NCBI RefSeq assembly: GCF_050908995.1
Contig: NW_027484972.1
Location: 1 to 64,000 of the forward strand
Length of the DNA: 64,000 bases
From: Andrena cerasifolii
Lineage: Eukaryota; Arthropoda; Insecta; Hymenoptera; Andrenidae
Reading direction: 5' to 3'
The translations under genes and the position numbers were made by a program. Positions 31,496 through 43,888 of this stretch are shown one piece after another; positions within the stretch are counted from its first letter, which is position 1; every line of letters begins with the position of its first letter. The notes under the pieces are model-generated. The model ran no database searches and was not told the DNA's origin. It was given only the letters and a program-made list of their open reading frames with translations.

Positions 31496-34078
31496 AAAAT
31501 TGGGCTTTGTAACAGGAGAACATGCCGTCGAAAGAGATGGAACAAAGTAACGTCTCCGGAGAGCAAATCAAAGAGCGAGAAGTGGCGCAAGTGCTTCGAG
31601 ACAGTGACCGTTTAACGAAGACACGCAGAATTTTCGAACGCCTCTTGAAAGGCCTGCGCCTCTTAATTGCAACTTTAACGCGATGCCTTTGAAGCCGAAA
31701 TTTAGTATACCTCTTTCCACTTCATGTTCTCCTGATATATTGGCCAAAATCTGGCGAAAATTTTCAGAATGCACAGAATTGAGCTTTGTAACAGGAGAAC
31801 ATGCCGTCGAAAGGGATGGCACAAAGTAACGTCTCCGGAGAGCAAATCAAAAAGCGAGAAGTGGCGCAAGTGTTTCGAGACAGTGACTGTTTAACGAAGA
31901 GACGCAGAATTTTCGAACGCCTCTTGAAAGGCCTGCGCCTCTTAATTGCAACTTTAAGGCGATGCCTTTGAAGCTGAAATTTAGTATACCTCTTTCCACT
32001 TCATGTTCTCCTGATATATTGGCCAAAATCTGGCGAAAATTTTCCGAATGCACAAAATTGGGCTTTGTAACAGGAGAACATGCCGTCGATAGAGATGGCA
32101 CAAAGTAACGTCTCCGGAGAGCAAATCAAAGAGCGGGAAGTGGCGCATATGTTTCAAGACAGTGACTGTTTAACGAAGACACGCAGAATTTTCAAACGCC
32201 TCTTGAAAGGCCTGCGCCTCTTAATTGCAACTTTAAGGCGATGCCTTTGAAGCTGAAATTTAGTATACCTCTTTCCACTTCATGTTCTCCTGATATATTG
32301 GCCAAAATCTGGCGAAAATTTTCAGAATGCACAGAATTGGGCTTTGTAACAGGAGAACATGCCGTCGAAAGAGATGGCACAAAGTAACGTCTCCGGAGAG
32401 CAAATCAAAGAGCGAGAAGTGGCGCAAGTGTTTCAAGACAGTGACTGTTTAAGGAAGAGACGCAGAATTTTCGAACGCCTCTTGAAAGGCCTGCGCCTCT
32501 TAATTGCAAATTTAAGGCGATGCGTTTGAAGCTGAAATTTAGTATACCTCTATCCACTTCATGTTCTCCTGATATATTGGCCAAAATCTGGCGAAAATTT
32601 TCAGAATGCACAGAATTGGGCTTTGTAACAGGAGAACATGCCGTCGAAAGAGATGGCACAAAGTAACGTCTCCGGAGAGCAAATCAAAGAGCGAGAAGTG
32701 GCGCAAGTGTTTCGAGACAGTGACTGTTTAACGAAGACACGCAGAATTTTCGAACGCCTCTTGAAAGGCCTGCGCCTCTTAATTGCAACTTTAAGGCGAT
32801 GCCTTTGAAGCCGAAATTTAGTATACCTCTTTCCACTTCATGTTCTCCTGATATATTGGCCAAAATCTGGCGAAAATTTTCAGAATGCACAGAATTGGGC
32901 TTTGTAACAGAAGAACATGCCGTCGAAAGGGATGGCACAAAGTAACGTCTCCGGAGAGCAAATCAAAAAGCGAGAAGTGGCGCAGATGTTTCGAGACAGT
33001 GACTGTTTCACGAAGAGACGCAGAATTTTCGAACGCCTCTTGAAAGGCCTGCGCCTCTTAATTGCAAATTTAAGGCGATGCCTTTGAAGCTGAAATTTAG
33101 TATACCTCTATCCACTTCATGTTCTCCTGATATATTGGCCAAAATCTGGCGAAAATTTTCAGAATGCACAGAATTGGGCTTTGTAACAGGAGAACATGCC
33201 GTCGAAAGAGATGGCACAAAGTAACGTCTCCGGAGAGCAAATCAAAGAGCGAGAAGTGGCGCAAGTGTTTCGAGACAGTGACTGTTTAACGAAGAGACGC
33301 AGAATTTTCGAACGCCTCTTGAAAGGCCTGCGCCTCTTAATTGCAACTTTAAGGCGATGCCTTTGAAGCCGAAATTTAGTATACCTCTTTCCACTTCATG
33401 TTCTCCTGATGTATTGGCCAAAATCTGGCGAAAATTTTCCGAATGCACAAACTTGGGCTTTGTAACAGGAGAACATGCCGTCGATAGAGATGGCACAAAG
33501 TAACGTCTCCGGAGAGCAAATCAAAGAGCGAGATGTGGCGCAGATGCTTCGAGACAGTGACTGTTTCACGAAGAGACGCAGAATTTTCGAACGCCTCTTG
33601 AAAGGCCTGCGCCTCTTAATTGCAAATTTAAGGCGATGCCTTTGAAGCTGAAATTTAGTATACCTCTATCCACTTCATGTTCTCCTGATATATTGGCCAA
33701 AATCTGGCGAAAATTTTCAGAATGCACAGAATTGGGCTTTGTAACAGGAGAACATGCCGTCGAAAGAGATGGCACAAAGTAACGTCTCCGGAGAGCAAAT
33801 CAAAGAGCGAGAAGTGGCGCAAGTGTTTCGAGACAGTGACTGTTTAACGAAGAGACGCAGAACTTTCGAACGCCTCTTGAAAGGCCTGCGCCTCTTAATT
33901 GCAACTTTAAGGCGATGCATTTGAAGCTGAAATTTAGTATACCTCTTTCCACTTCATGTTCTCCTGATATATTGGCCAAAATCTGGCGAAAATTTTCCGA
34001 ATGCACAAAATTGGGCTTTGTAACAGGAGAACATGCCGTCGATAGAGATGGCACAAAGTAACGTCTCCGGAGAGCAAA

Positions 34079-36008
34079 TCAAAGAGCGGGAAGTGGCGCA
34101 GATGTTTCAAGACAGTGACTGTTTAACGAAGACACGCAGAATTTTCGAACGCCTCTTGAAAGGCCTGCGCCTCTTAATTGCAACTTTAAGGCGATGCCTT
34201 TGAAGCTGAAATTTAGTATACCTCTTTCCACTTCATGTTCTCCTGATATATTGGCCAAAATTTGGCGAAAATTATCAGAATGCACAAAATTGGGCTTTGT
34301 AACAGAAAAAAAATGCCGTCGAAAGAGATGGCACAAAGTAACGTCTCCGGAGAGCAAATCAAAGAGCGAGATGCGGCGCAGATGTTTCGAGACAGTGACT
34401 GTTTAACGAAGAAACGCAGAATTTTCGAACGACTCTTGAAAGGCCTGCGCCTCTTATTTGCAACTTTAAGGCGATGCCTTTGAAGCTGAAATGTAGTATA
34501 CGTCTATCCACTTCATGTTCACCTGATATATTGGCCAAAATCTGGCGAAAATTTTCAGAATGCACAGAATTGGGCTTTGTAACAGGAGAACATGCCGTCG
34601 AAAGAGATGGCACAAAGTAACGTCTCCGGAGAGCAAATCAAAGAGCGGGAAGTGGCGCAGATGTTTCAAGACAGTGACTGTTTAACGAAGACACGCAGAA
34701 TTTTCGAACGCCTCTTGAAAGGCCTGCGCCTCTTAATTGCAACTTTAAGGCGGTGCCTTTGAAGCCGAAATTTAGTATACCTCTTTCCACTTCATGTTCT
34801 CCTGATATATTGGCCAAAATCTGGCGAAAATTTTCCGAATGCACAAAATTGGGCTTTGTAACAGGAGAACATGCCGTCGATAGAGATGGCACAAAGTAAC
34901 GTCTCCGGAGAGCAAATCAAAGAGCGGGAAGTGGCGCAGATGTTTCAAGACAGTGACTGTTTAACGAAGACACGCAGAATTTTCGAACGCCTCTTGAAAG
35001 GCCTGCGCCTCTTAATTGCAACTTTAAGGCGATGCCTTTGAAGCTGAAATTTAGTATACCTCTTTCCACTTCATGTTCTCCTGATATATTGGCCAAAATT
35101 TGGCGAAAATTATCAGAATGCACAAAATTGGGCTTTGTAACAGAAAAAAATGCCGTCGAAAGAGATGGCACAAAGTAACGTCTCCGGAGAGCAAATCAAA
35201 GAGCGAGATGCGGCGCAGATGTTTCGAGACAGTGACTGTTTAACGAAGAAACGCAGAATTTTCGAACGACTCTTGAAAAGCCTGCGCCTCTTATTTGCAA
35301 CTTTAAGGCGATGCCTTTGAAGCTGAAATGTAGTATACGTCTATCCACTTCATGTTCACCTGATATATTGGCCAAAATCTGGCGAAAATTTTCCGAATGC
35401 ACAAAATTGGGCTTTGTAACAGGAGAACATGCCGTCGATAGAGATGGCACAAAGTAACGTCTCCGGAGAGCAAATCAAAGAGCGGGAAGTGGCGCAGATG
35501 TTTCAAGACAGTGACTGTTTAACGAAGACACGCAGAATTTTCGAACGCCTCTTGAAAGGCCTGCGCCTCTTAATTGCAACTTTAAGGCGATGCCTTTGAA
35601 GCTGAAATTTAGTATACCTCTTTCCACTTCATGTTCTCCTGATATATTGGCCAAAATTTGGCGAAAATTATCAGAATGCACAAAATTGGGCTTTGTAACA
35701 GAAAAAAATGCCGTCGAAAGAGATGGCACAAAGTAACGTCTCCGGAGAGCAAATCAAAGAGCGAGATGCGGCGCAGATGTTTCGAGACAGTGACTGTTTA
35801 ACGAAGAAACGCAGAATTTTCGAACGACTCTTGAAAAGCCTGCGCCTCTTATTTGCAACTTTAAGGCGATGCCTTTGAAGCTGAAATGTAGTATACGTCT
35901 ATCCACTTCATGTTCACCTGATATATTGGCCAAAATCTGGCAAAAATTTTCAGAATGCACAGAATTGGGCTTTGTAACAGGAGAACATGCCGTCGAAAGG
36001 GATGGCAC
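34079..36008. repeat. Dimeric higher-order unit with poly-A spacer (3 copies)
   Basis: A pair of monomers recurs three times with 838- and 558-bp steps. One member has AAAATTTGGCG and a run of A before the next start codon (34306-34313 with 8 A, about 35124-35130 and 35702-35708 with 7 A). The other has GATGCGGCGC and ATGTAGTATACGTC. The 8-A copy is the only 1-bp insertion found in the array and causes the 838-bp step. Confidence 0.7.
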
Positions 36009-36566
36009 AAAGTAACGTCTCCGGAGAGCAAATCAAAAAGCGAGAAGTGGCGCAGATGTTTCGAGACAGTGACTGTTTCACGAAGAGACGCAGAATTTTC
36101 GAACGCCTCTTGATAGGCCTGCGCCTCTTAATTGCAAATTTAAGGCGATGCCTTTGAAGCTGAAATTTAGTATACCTCTATCCACTTCATGTTCTCCTGA
36201 TATATTGGCCAAAATCTGGCGAAAATTTTCAGAATGCACAGAATTGGGCTTTGTAACAGGAGAACATGCCGTCGAAAGAGATGGCACAAAGTAACGTCTC
36301 CGGAGAGCAAATCAAAGAGCGGGAAGTGGCGCAGATGTTTCAAGACAGTGACTGTTTAACGAAGACACGCAGAATTTTCGAACGCCTCTTGAAAGGCCTG
36401 CGCCTCTTAATTGCAACTTTAAGGCGGTGCCTTTGAAGCCGAAATTTAGTATACCTCTTTCCACTTCATGTTCTCCTGATATATTGGCCAAAATCTGGCG
36501 AAAATTTTCCGAATGCACAAAATTGGGCTTTGTAACAGAAGAACATGCCGTCGAAAGAGATGGCAC
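35754..36566. repeat. Block copied to about 37707-38519 (shift 1953 bp, 7 monomers)
   Basis: The same order of K34/poly-A-associated, F31/N51 with TTGATAGGC, and Q26 with GCGGTG monomers occurs in both places. Differences include AAAAGCCTG at 35837 against AAAGGCCTG, and CAAAAATTTT at 35941 against CGAAAATTTT. A 7-monomer step also relates other blocks at 43.3-45.2 kb and 53.6-55.6 kb. Confidence 0.6.
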
Positions 36567-39380
36567 AAAGTAACGTCTCCGGAGAGCAAATCAAAGAGCG
36601 AGATGTGGCGCAGATGTTTCGAGACAGTGACTGTTTAACGAAGAAACGCAGAATTTTCGAACTACTCTTGAAAGGCCTGCGCCTCTTATTTGATACTTTT
36701 AAGCGATGACTTTGAAGCTGAAATTTAGTATACCTCTATCCACTTCATGTTCTCCTGATATATTGGCCAAAATCTGGCGAAAATTTTCAGAATGCACAGA
36801 ATTGGGCTTTGTAACAGGAGAACATGCCGTCGAAAGAGATGGCACAAAGTAACGTCTCCGGAGAGCAAATCAAAGAGCGAGAAGTGGCGCAGATGTTTCA
36901 AGACAGTGACTGTTTAACGAAGAGACGCAGAATTTTCGAACGCCTCTTGAAAGGCCTGCGCCTCTTAATTGCAACTTTAAGGCGGTGCCTTTGAAGCTGA
37001 AATTTAGTATACCTCTTTCCACTTCATGTTCTCCTGATATATTGGCCAAAATCTGGCGAAAATTTTCCGAATGCACAAAATTGGGCTTTGTAACAGAAGA
37101 ACATGCCGTCGAAAGAGATGGCACAAAGTAACGTCTCCGGAGAGCAAATCAAAGAGCGAGATGTGGCGCAGATGTTTCGAGACAGTGACTGTTTAACGAA
37201 GAAACGCAGAATTTTCGAACGACTCATGAAAGGCCTGCGCCTCTTATTTGATACTTTTAAGCGATGACTTTGAAGCTGAAATTTAGTATACCTCTATCCA
37301 CTTCATGTTCTCCTGATATATTGGCCAAAATCTGGCGAAAATTTTCAGAATGCACAGAATTGGGCTTTGTAACAGGAGAACATGCCGTCGAAAGAGATGG
37401 CACAAAGTAACGTCTCCGGAGAGCAAATCAAAGAGCGAGAAGTGGCGCAAGTGTTTCGAGACAGTGACTGTTTAACGAAGAGACGCAGAATTTTCGAACG
37501 CCTCTTGAAAGGCCTGCGCCTCTTAATTGCAACTTTAAGGCGATGCCTTTGAAGCTGAAATTTAGTATACCTCTTTCCACTTCATGTTCTCCTGATATAT
37601 TGGCCAAAATCTGGCGAAAATTTTCCGAATAAACAAAATTGGGCTTTGTAACAGAAGAACATGCCGTCGAAAGAGATGGCACAAAGTAACGTCTCCGGAG
37701 AGCAAATCAAAGAGCGAGATGTGGCGCAGATGTTTCGAGACAGTGACTGTTTAACGAAGAAACGCAGAATTTTCGAACGACTCTTGAAAGGCCTGCGCCT
37801 CTTATTTGCAACTTTAAGGCGATGCCTTTGAAGCTGAAATGTAGTATACGTCTATCCACTTCATGTTCACCTGATATATTGGCCAAAATCTGGCGAAAAT
37901 TTTCAGAATGCACAGAATTGGGCTTTGTAACAGGAGAACATGCCGTCGAAAGGGATGGCACAAAGTAACGTCTCCGGAGAGCAAATCAAAAAGCGAGAAG
38001 TGGCGCAGATGTTTCGAGACAGTGACTGTTTCACGAAGAGACGCAGAATTTTCGAACGCCTCTTGATAGGCCTGCGCCTCTTAATTGCAAATTTAAGGCG
38101 ATGCCTTTGAAGCTGAAATTTAGTATACCTCTATCCACTTCATGTTCTCCTGATATATTGGCCAAAATCTGGCGAAAATTTTCAGAATGCACAGAATTGG
38201 GCTTTGTAACAGGAGAACATGCCGTCGAAAGAGATGGCACAAAGTAACGTCTCCGGAGAGCAAATCAAAGAGCGGGAAGTGGCGCAGATGTTTCAAGACA
38301 GTGACTGTTTAACGAAGACACGCAGAATTTTCGAACGCCTCTTGAAAGGCCTGCGCCTCTTAATTGCAACTTTAAGGCGGTGCCTTTGAAGCCGAAATTT
38401 AGTATACCTCTTTCCACTTCATGTTCTCCTGATATATTGGCCAAAATCTGGCGAAAATTTTCCGAATGCACAAAATTGGGCTTTGTAACAGAAGAACATG
38501 CCGTCGAAAGAGATGGCACAAAGTAACGTCTCCGGAGAGCAAATCAAAGAGCGAGATGTGGCGCAGATGTTTCGAGACAGTGACTGTTTAACGAAGAAAC
38601 GCAGAATTTTCGAACGACTCTTGAAAGGCCTGCGCCTCTTATTTGCAACTTTAAGGCGATGCCTTTAAAGCTGAAATTTAGTATACCTCTTTCCACTTCA
38701 TTTTCTCCTGATATATTGGCCAAAATCTGGCGAAAATTTTTCGAATGCACAAAATTGGGCTTTGTAACAGGAGAACATGCCGTCGATAGAGATGGCACAA
38801 AGTAACGTCTCCGGAGAGCAAATCAATGAGCGGGAAGTGGCGCAGATGTTTCAAGACAGTGACTGTTTAACGAAGACACGCAGAATTTTCGAACGCCTCT
38901 TCAAAGGCCTGCGCCTCTTATTTGCAACTTTAAGGCGATTCCTTTGAAGCTGAAATTTAGTATACCTCTTTTGACTTCATGTTCACCTGATATATTGGCC
39001 AAAATCTGGCGAAAATTTTCAGAATGCACAGAATTGGGCTTTGTAACAGGAGAACATGCCGTCGAAAGGGATGGCACAAAGTAACGTGTCCGGAGAGCAA
39101 ATCAAAAAGCGAGAAGTGGCGCAGATGTTTCGAGACAGTGACTGTTTCACGAAGAGACGCAGAATTTTCGAACGCCTCTTGATAGGCCTGCGCCTCTTAA
39201 TTGCAAATTTAAGGCGATGCCTTTGAAGCTGAAATTTAGTATACCTCGATCCACTTCATGTTCTCCTGATATATTGGCCAAAATCTGGCGAAAATTTTCA
39301 GACTGCACAGAATTGGGCTTTGTAACAGGAGAACATGCCGTCGAAAGAGATGGCACAAAGTAACGTCTCCGGAGAGCAAA

Positions 39381-41054
39381 TCAAAGAGCGAGAAGTGGCG
39401 CAAGTGTTTCGAGACAGTGACTGTTTAACGAAGAGACGCAGAATTTTCGAACGCCTCTTGAAAGGCCTGCGCCTCTTAATTGCAACTTTAAGGCGATGCC
39501 TTTGAAGCTGAAATTTAGTATACCTCTTTCCACTTCATGTTCTCCTGATATATTGGCCAAAATCTGGCGAAAATTTTCCGAATGCACAAAATTGGGCTTT
39601 GTAACAGGAGAACATGCCGTCGATAGAGATGGCACAAAGTAACGTCTCCGGAGAGCAAATCAAGGAGCGGGAAGTGGCGCAGATGTTTCAAGACAGTGAC
39701 TGTTTAACGAAGACACGCAGAATTTTCGACCGCCTCTTGAAAGGCCTGCGCCTCTTAATTGCAACTTTAAGGCGGTGCCTTTGAAGCCGAAATTTAGTAT
39801 ACCTCTTTCCACTTCATGTTCTCCTGATATATTGGCCAAAATCTGGCGAAAATTTTCCGAATGCACAAAATTGGGCTTTGTAACAGAAGAACATGCCGTC
39901 GAAAGAGTTGGCACAAAGTAACGTCTCCGGAGAGCAAATCAAAGAGCGAGATGTGGCGCAGATGTTTCGAGACACTGACTGTTTAACGAAGAAACGCAGA
40001 ATTTTCGAAAGACTCTTGAAAGGCCTGCGCCTCTTATTTGCAACTTTAAGGCGATGCCTTTGAAGCTGAAATTTAGTATACCTCGATCCACTTCATGTTC
40101 TCCTGATATATTGGCCAAAATCTGGCGAAAATTTTCAGACTGCACAGAATTGGGCTTTGTAACAGGAGAACATGCCGTCGAAAGAGATGGCACAAAGTAA
40201 CGTCTCCGGAGAGCAAATCAAAGAGCGAGATGTGGCGCAAGTGTTTCGAGACAGTGACTGTTTAACGAAGAGACGCAGAATTTTCGAACGCCTCTTGAAA
40301 GGCCTGCGCCTCTTAATTGCAACTTTAAGGCGATGCCTTTGAAGCTGAAATTTAGTATACCTCTTTCCACTTCATGTTCTCCTGATATATTGGCCAAAAT
40401 CTGGCGAAAATTTTCCGAATGCACAAAATTGGGCTTTGTAACAGGAGAACATGCCGTCGATAGAGATGGCACAAAGTAACGTCTCCGGAGAGCAAATCAA
40501 GGAGCGGGAAGTGGCGCAGATGTTTCAAGACAGTGACTGTTTAACGAAGACACGCAGAATTTTCGACCGCCTCTTGAAAGGCCTGCGCCTCTTAATTGCA
40601 ACTTTAAGGCGGTGCCTTTGAAGCCGAAATTTAGTATACCTCTTTCCACTTCATGTTCTCCTGATATATTGGCCAAAATCTGGCGAAAATTTTCCGAATG
40701 CACAAAATTGGGCTTTGTAACAGAAGAACATGCCGTCGAAAGAGTTGGCACAAAGTAACGTCTCCGGAGAGCAAATCAAAGAGCGAGATGTGGCGCAGAT
40801 GTTTCGAGACACTGACTGTTTAACGAAGAAACGCAGAATTTTCGAAAGACTCTTGAAAGGCCTGCGCCTCTTATTTGCAACTTTAAGGCGATGCCTTTGA
40901 AGCTGAAATTTAGTATACCTCTTTCCACTTCATTTTCTCCTGATATATTGGCCAAAATCTGGCGAAAATATCGAGAATACACAAAATTGAGCTTTGTAAC
41001 AGGAGAACATGCCGTCGAAAGAGATGGAACAATATAACGTCTCCGGACAGCAAA
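39381..41054. repeat. Two tandem copies of an 837-bp trimer
   Basis: Trimers at about 39381-40217 and 40218-41054 share the rare marks ATCAAGGAGCGG, TTTCGACCGCC, GAAAGAGTTGGC (codon 6 ATG to TTG) and GACACTGACTG. The third monomer of copy 1 has the CTCGATCC spacer, while that of copy 2 has the CATTTTCTCC spacer. A further related monomer lies at 44357. Part of this region (39147-39680) also recurs 3069 bp downstream at 42216-42750. Confidence 0.65.
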
Positions 41055-42961
41055 CGAAGGAACGAGAAGTGGCGCAGGTGTTTCGAGACAGTGACTGTTT
41101 CACGAAGAGACGCAGAATTTTCGAAAGCCTCTTGAAAGGCCTGCGCCTCTTATTTGATACTTTTAAGCGATGCCTTTGAAGCTGAAATTTAGTATACCTC
41201 TTTCCACTTCATGTTCTCCTGATATATTTGCCAAAATCTGGCGAAAATTTTCCGAATGCACAAAATTGGGCTTTGTAACAGAAGAACATGCCGTCGAAAG
41301 AGATGGCACAAAGTAACGTCTCCGGAGAGCAAATCAAAGAGCGAGATGCGGCGCAGATGTTTCGAGACAGTGACTGTTTAACGAAGAAACGCAGAATTTT
41401 CGAACGACTCTTGAAAGGCCTGCGCCTCTTATTTGCAACTTTAAGGCGATGCCTTTGAAGCTGAAATTTAGTATACGTCTATCCACTTCATGTTCTCCTG
41501 ATATATTGGCCAAAATCTGGCGAAAATTTTCAGAATGCACAGAATTGGGCTTTGTAACAGGAGAACATGCCGTCGAAAGAGATGGCACAAAGTAACGTCT
41601 CCGGAGAGCAAATCAAAGAGCGAGAAGTGGCGCAAGTGTTTCGAGACAGTGACTGTTTAACGAAGAGACGCAGAATTTTCGAACGCCTCTTGAAAGGCCT
41701 GCGCCTCTTAATTGCAACTTTAAGGCGATGCCTTTGAAGCTGAAATTTAGTATACCTCTTTCCACTTCATGTTCTCCTGATATATTGGCCAAAATCTGGC
41801 GAAAATTTTCCGAATGCACAAAATTGGGCTTTGTAACAGGAGAACATGCCGTCGATAGAGATGGCACAAAGTAACGTCTCCGGAGAGCAAATCAAAGAGC
41901 GGGAAGTGGCGCAGATGTTTCAAGACAGTGACTGTTTAACGAAGACACGCAGAATTTTCGAACGCCTCTTGAAAGGCCTGCGCCTCTTATTTGCAACTTT
42001 AAGGCGATGCCTTTGAAGCTGAAATTTAGTATACCTCTTTTGACTTCATGTTCACCTGATATATTGGCCAAAATCTGGCGAAAATTTTCAGAATGCACAG
42101 AATTGGGCTTTGTAACAGGAGAACATGCCGTCGAAAGGGATGGCACAAAGTAACGTCTCCGGAGAGCAAATCAAAAAGCGAGAAGTGGCGCAGATGTTTC
42201 GAGACAGTGACTGTTTCACGACGAGACGCAGAATTTTCGAACGCCTCTTGATAGGCCTGCGCCTCTTAATTGCAAATTTAAGGCGATGCCTTTGAAGCTG
42301 AAATTTAGTATACCTCTATCCACTTCATGTTCTCCTGATATATTGGCCAAAATCTGGCGAAAATTTTCAGACTGCACAGAATTGGGCTTTGTAACAGGAG
42401 AACATGCCGTCGAAAGAGATGGCACAAAGTAACGTCTCCGGAGAGCAAATCAAAGAGCGAGAAGTGGCGCAAGTGTTTCGAGACAGTGACTGTTTAACGA
42501 AGAGACGCAGAATTTTCGAACGCCTCTTGAAAGGCCTGCGCCTCTTAATTGCAACTTTAAGGCGATGCCTTTGAAGCTGAAATTTAGTATACCTCTTTCC
42601 ACTTCATGTTCTCCTGATATATTGGCCAAAATCTGGCGAAAATTTTCCGAATGCACAAAATTGGGCTTTGTAACAGGAGAACATGCCGTCGATAGAGATG
42701 GCACAAAGTAACGTCTCCGGAGAGCAAATCAAAGAGCGGGAAGTGGCGCAGATGTTTCAAGACAGTGACTGTTTAACGAAGACACGCAGAATTTTCGAAC
42801 GCCTCTTGAAAGGCCTGCGCCTCTTAATTGCAACTTTAAGGCGGTGCCTTTGAAGCCGAAATTTAGTATACCTCTTTCCACTTCATGTTCTCCTGATATA
42901 TTGGCCAAAATCTGGCGGAAATTTTCCGAATGCACAAAATTGGGTTTTGTAACAGAAGAAC

Positions 42962-43105
42962 ATACCGTCGAAAGAGATGGCACAAAGTAACGTCTCCGGA
43001 GAGCAAATCAAAGAGCGAGATGTGGCGCAGATGTTTCGAGACAGTGACTGTTTAACGAAGAGTCGCACAATTTTCGAACGCCTCTTGAAAGGCCTGCGCC
43101 TCTGA
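42962..43105 (+). pseudogene. Start-loss and premature-stop ORF copy
   Basis: ATG is changed to ATA at 42962-42964, and the ORF frame stops at TGA 43103-43105 (codon 48). The ATA form recurs in monomers starting at 49379, 52169, 59702 and 61097. The spread of a start-loss allele argues that the ORF is not required in each copy. Confidence 0.65.
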
Positions 43106-43519
43106 TTTGATACTTTTAAGCGATGCCTTTCAAGCTGAAATTTAGTATACCTCTTTCCACTTCATGTTCTCCTGATATATTTTCCAAAATCTAGCGAAAA
43201 TTTTCAGAATGCACAAAATTGGGCTTTGTAACAGGAGAACATGCCGTCGAAAGAGATGGCACAAAGTAACGTCTCCGGAGAGCAAATCAAAGAGCGAGAA
43301 GTGGCGCAAGTGTTTCGAGACAGTGACTGTTTAACGAAGAGACGCAGAATTTTCGAACGCCTCTTGAAAGGCCTGCGCCTCTTAATTGCAACTTTAAGGC
43401 GATGCCTTTGAAGCTGAAATTTAGTATACCTCTTTCCACTTCATGTTCTCCTGATATATTGGCCAAAATCTGGCGAAAATTTTCCGAATGCACAAAATTG
43501 GGCTTTGTAACAGGAGAAC

Positions 43520-43663
43520 ATGCCGTCGATAGAGATGGCACAAAGTAACGTCTCCGGAGAGCAAATCAAAGAGCGAGAAGTGGCGCAGATGTTTCGAGAC
43601 AGTGACTGTTTAACGAAGAGTCGCACAATTTTCGAACGCCTCTTGAAAGGCCTGCGCCTCTGA
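43520..43663 (+). pseudogene. Codon-48 stop monomer (AGTCGCACA type)
   Basis: The ORF has AGT CGC ACA at codons 34-36 and TTA to TGA at codon 48 (43661-43663), losing the last nine residues. Copies start at 42962, 43520, 45473, 49658, 50216, 50774, 53843, 55796, 59981, 60539, 63050 and 63608. In nine of these the next monomer is the codon-30 stop type, joined by a distinct spacer (TATATTTTCC and ATCTAGCG). Confidence 0.75.
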
Positions 43664-43798
43664 TTTGATACTTTTAAGCGATGCCTTTGAAGCTGAAATT
43701 TAGTATACCTCTTTCCACTTCATGTTCTCCTGATATATTTTCCAAAATCTAGCGAAAATTTTCAGAATGCACAAAATTGGGCTTTGTAACAGGAGAAC

Positions 43799-43888
43799 AT
43801 GCCGTCCAAAGGGATGGCACAAAGTAACGTCTCCGGAGAGCAAATCAAAGAGCGCGATGTGGCGCAGATGTTTCGAGACAGTGACTGA
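43799..43888 (+). pseudogene. Codon-30 stop monomer (TCC AAA GGG type)
   Basis: Starts ATG CCG TCC AAA GGG, has CGC GAT at codons 19-20, and TGT to TGA at codon 30 (43886-43888), leaving 29 residues. Copies start at 43799, 45752, 49937, 51053, 52727, 54122, 56075, 60260, 62771, 63329 and 63887. Those at 49937, 52727, 60260, 62771, 63329 and 63887 also have CAGACTTTTC, and most of these (not 52727) continue into a K34-type second half. Confidence 0.75.

Larger units (their letters stand above)
28200..43500. repeat. Middle domain: short higher-order units and chimeric monomers
   Basis: About 55 monomers. Local units repeat at 558, 837, 1953, 2790, 3069 and 4464 bp. Monomers often join the first half of one subfamily to the second half of another, for example those starting at 31243, 36545 and 37103. 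Several marks are private to this domain: TTTCAAACGCC, GATGTATTGG, ACAAACTTGGG, the poly-A spacer and the GTAGTATACGTC spacer. Confidence 0.55.
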
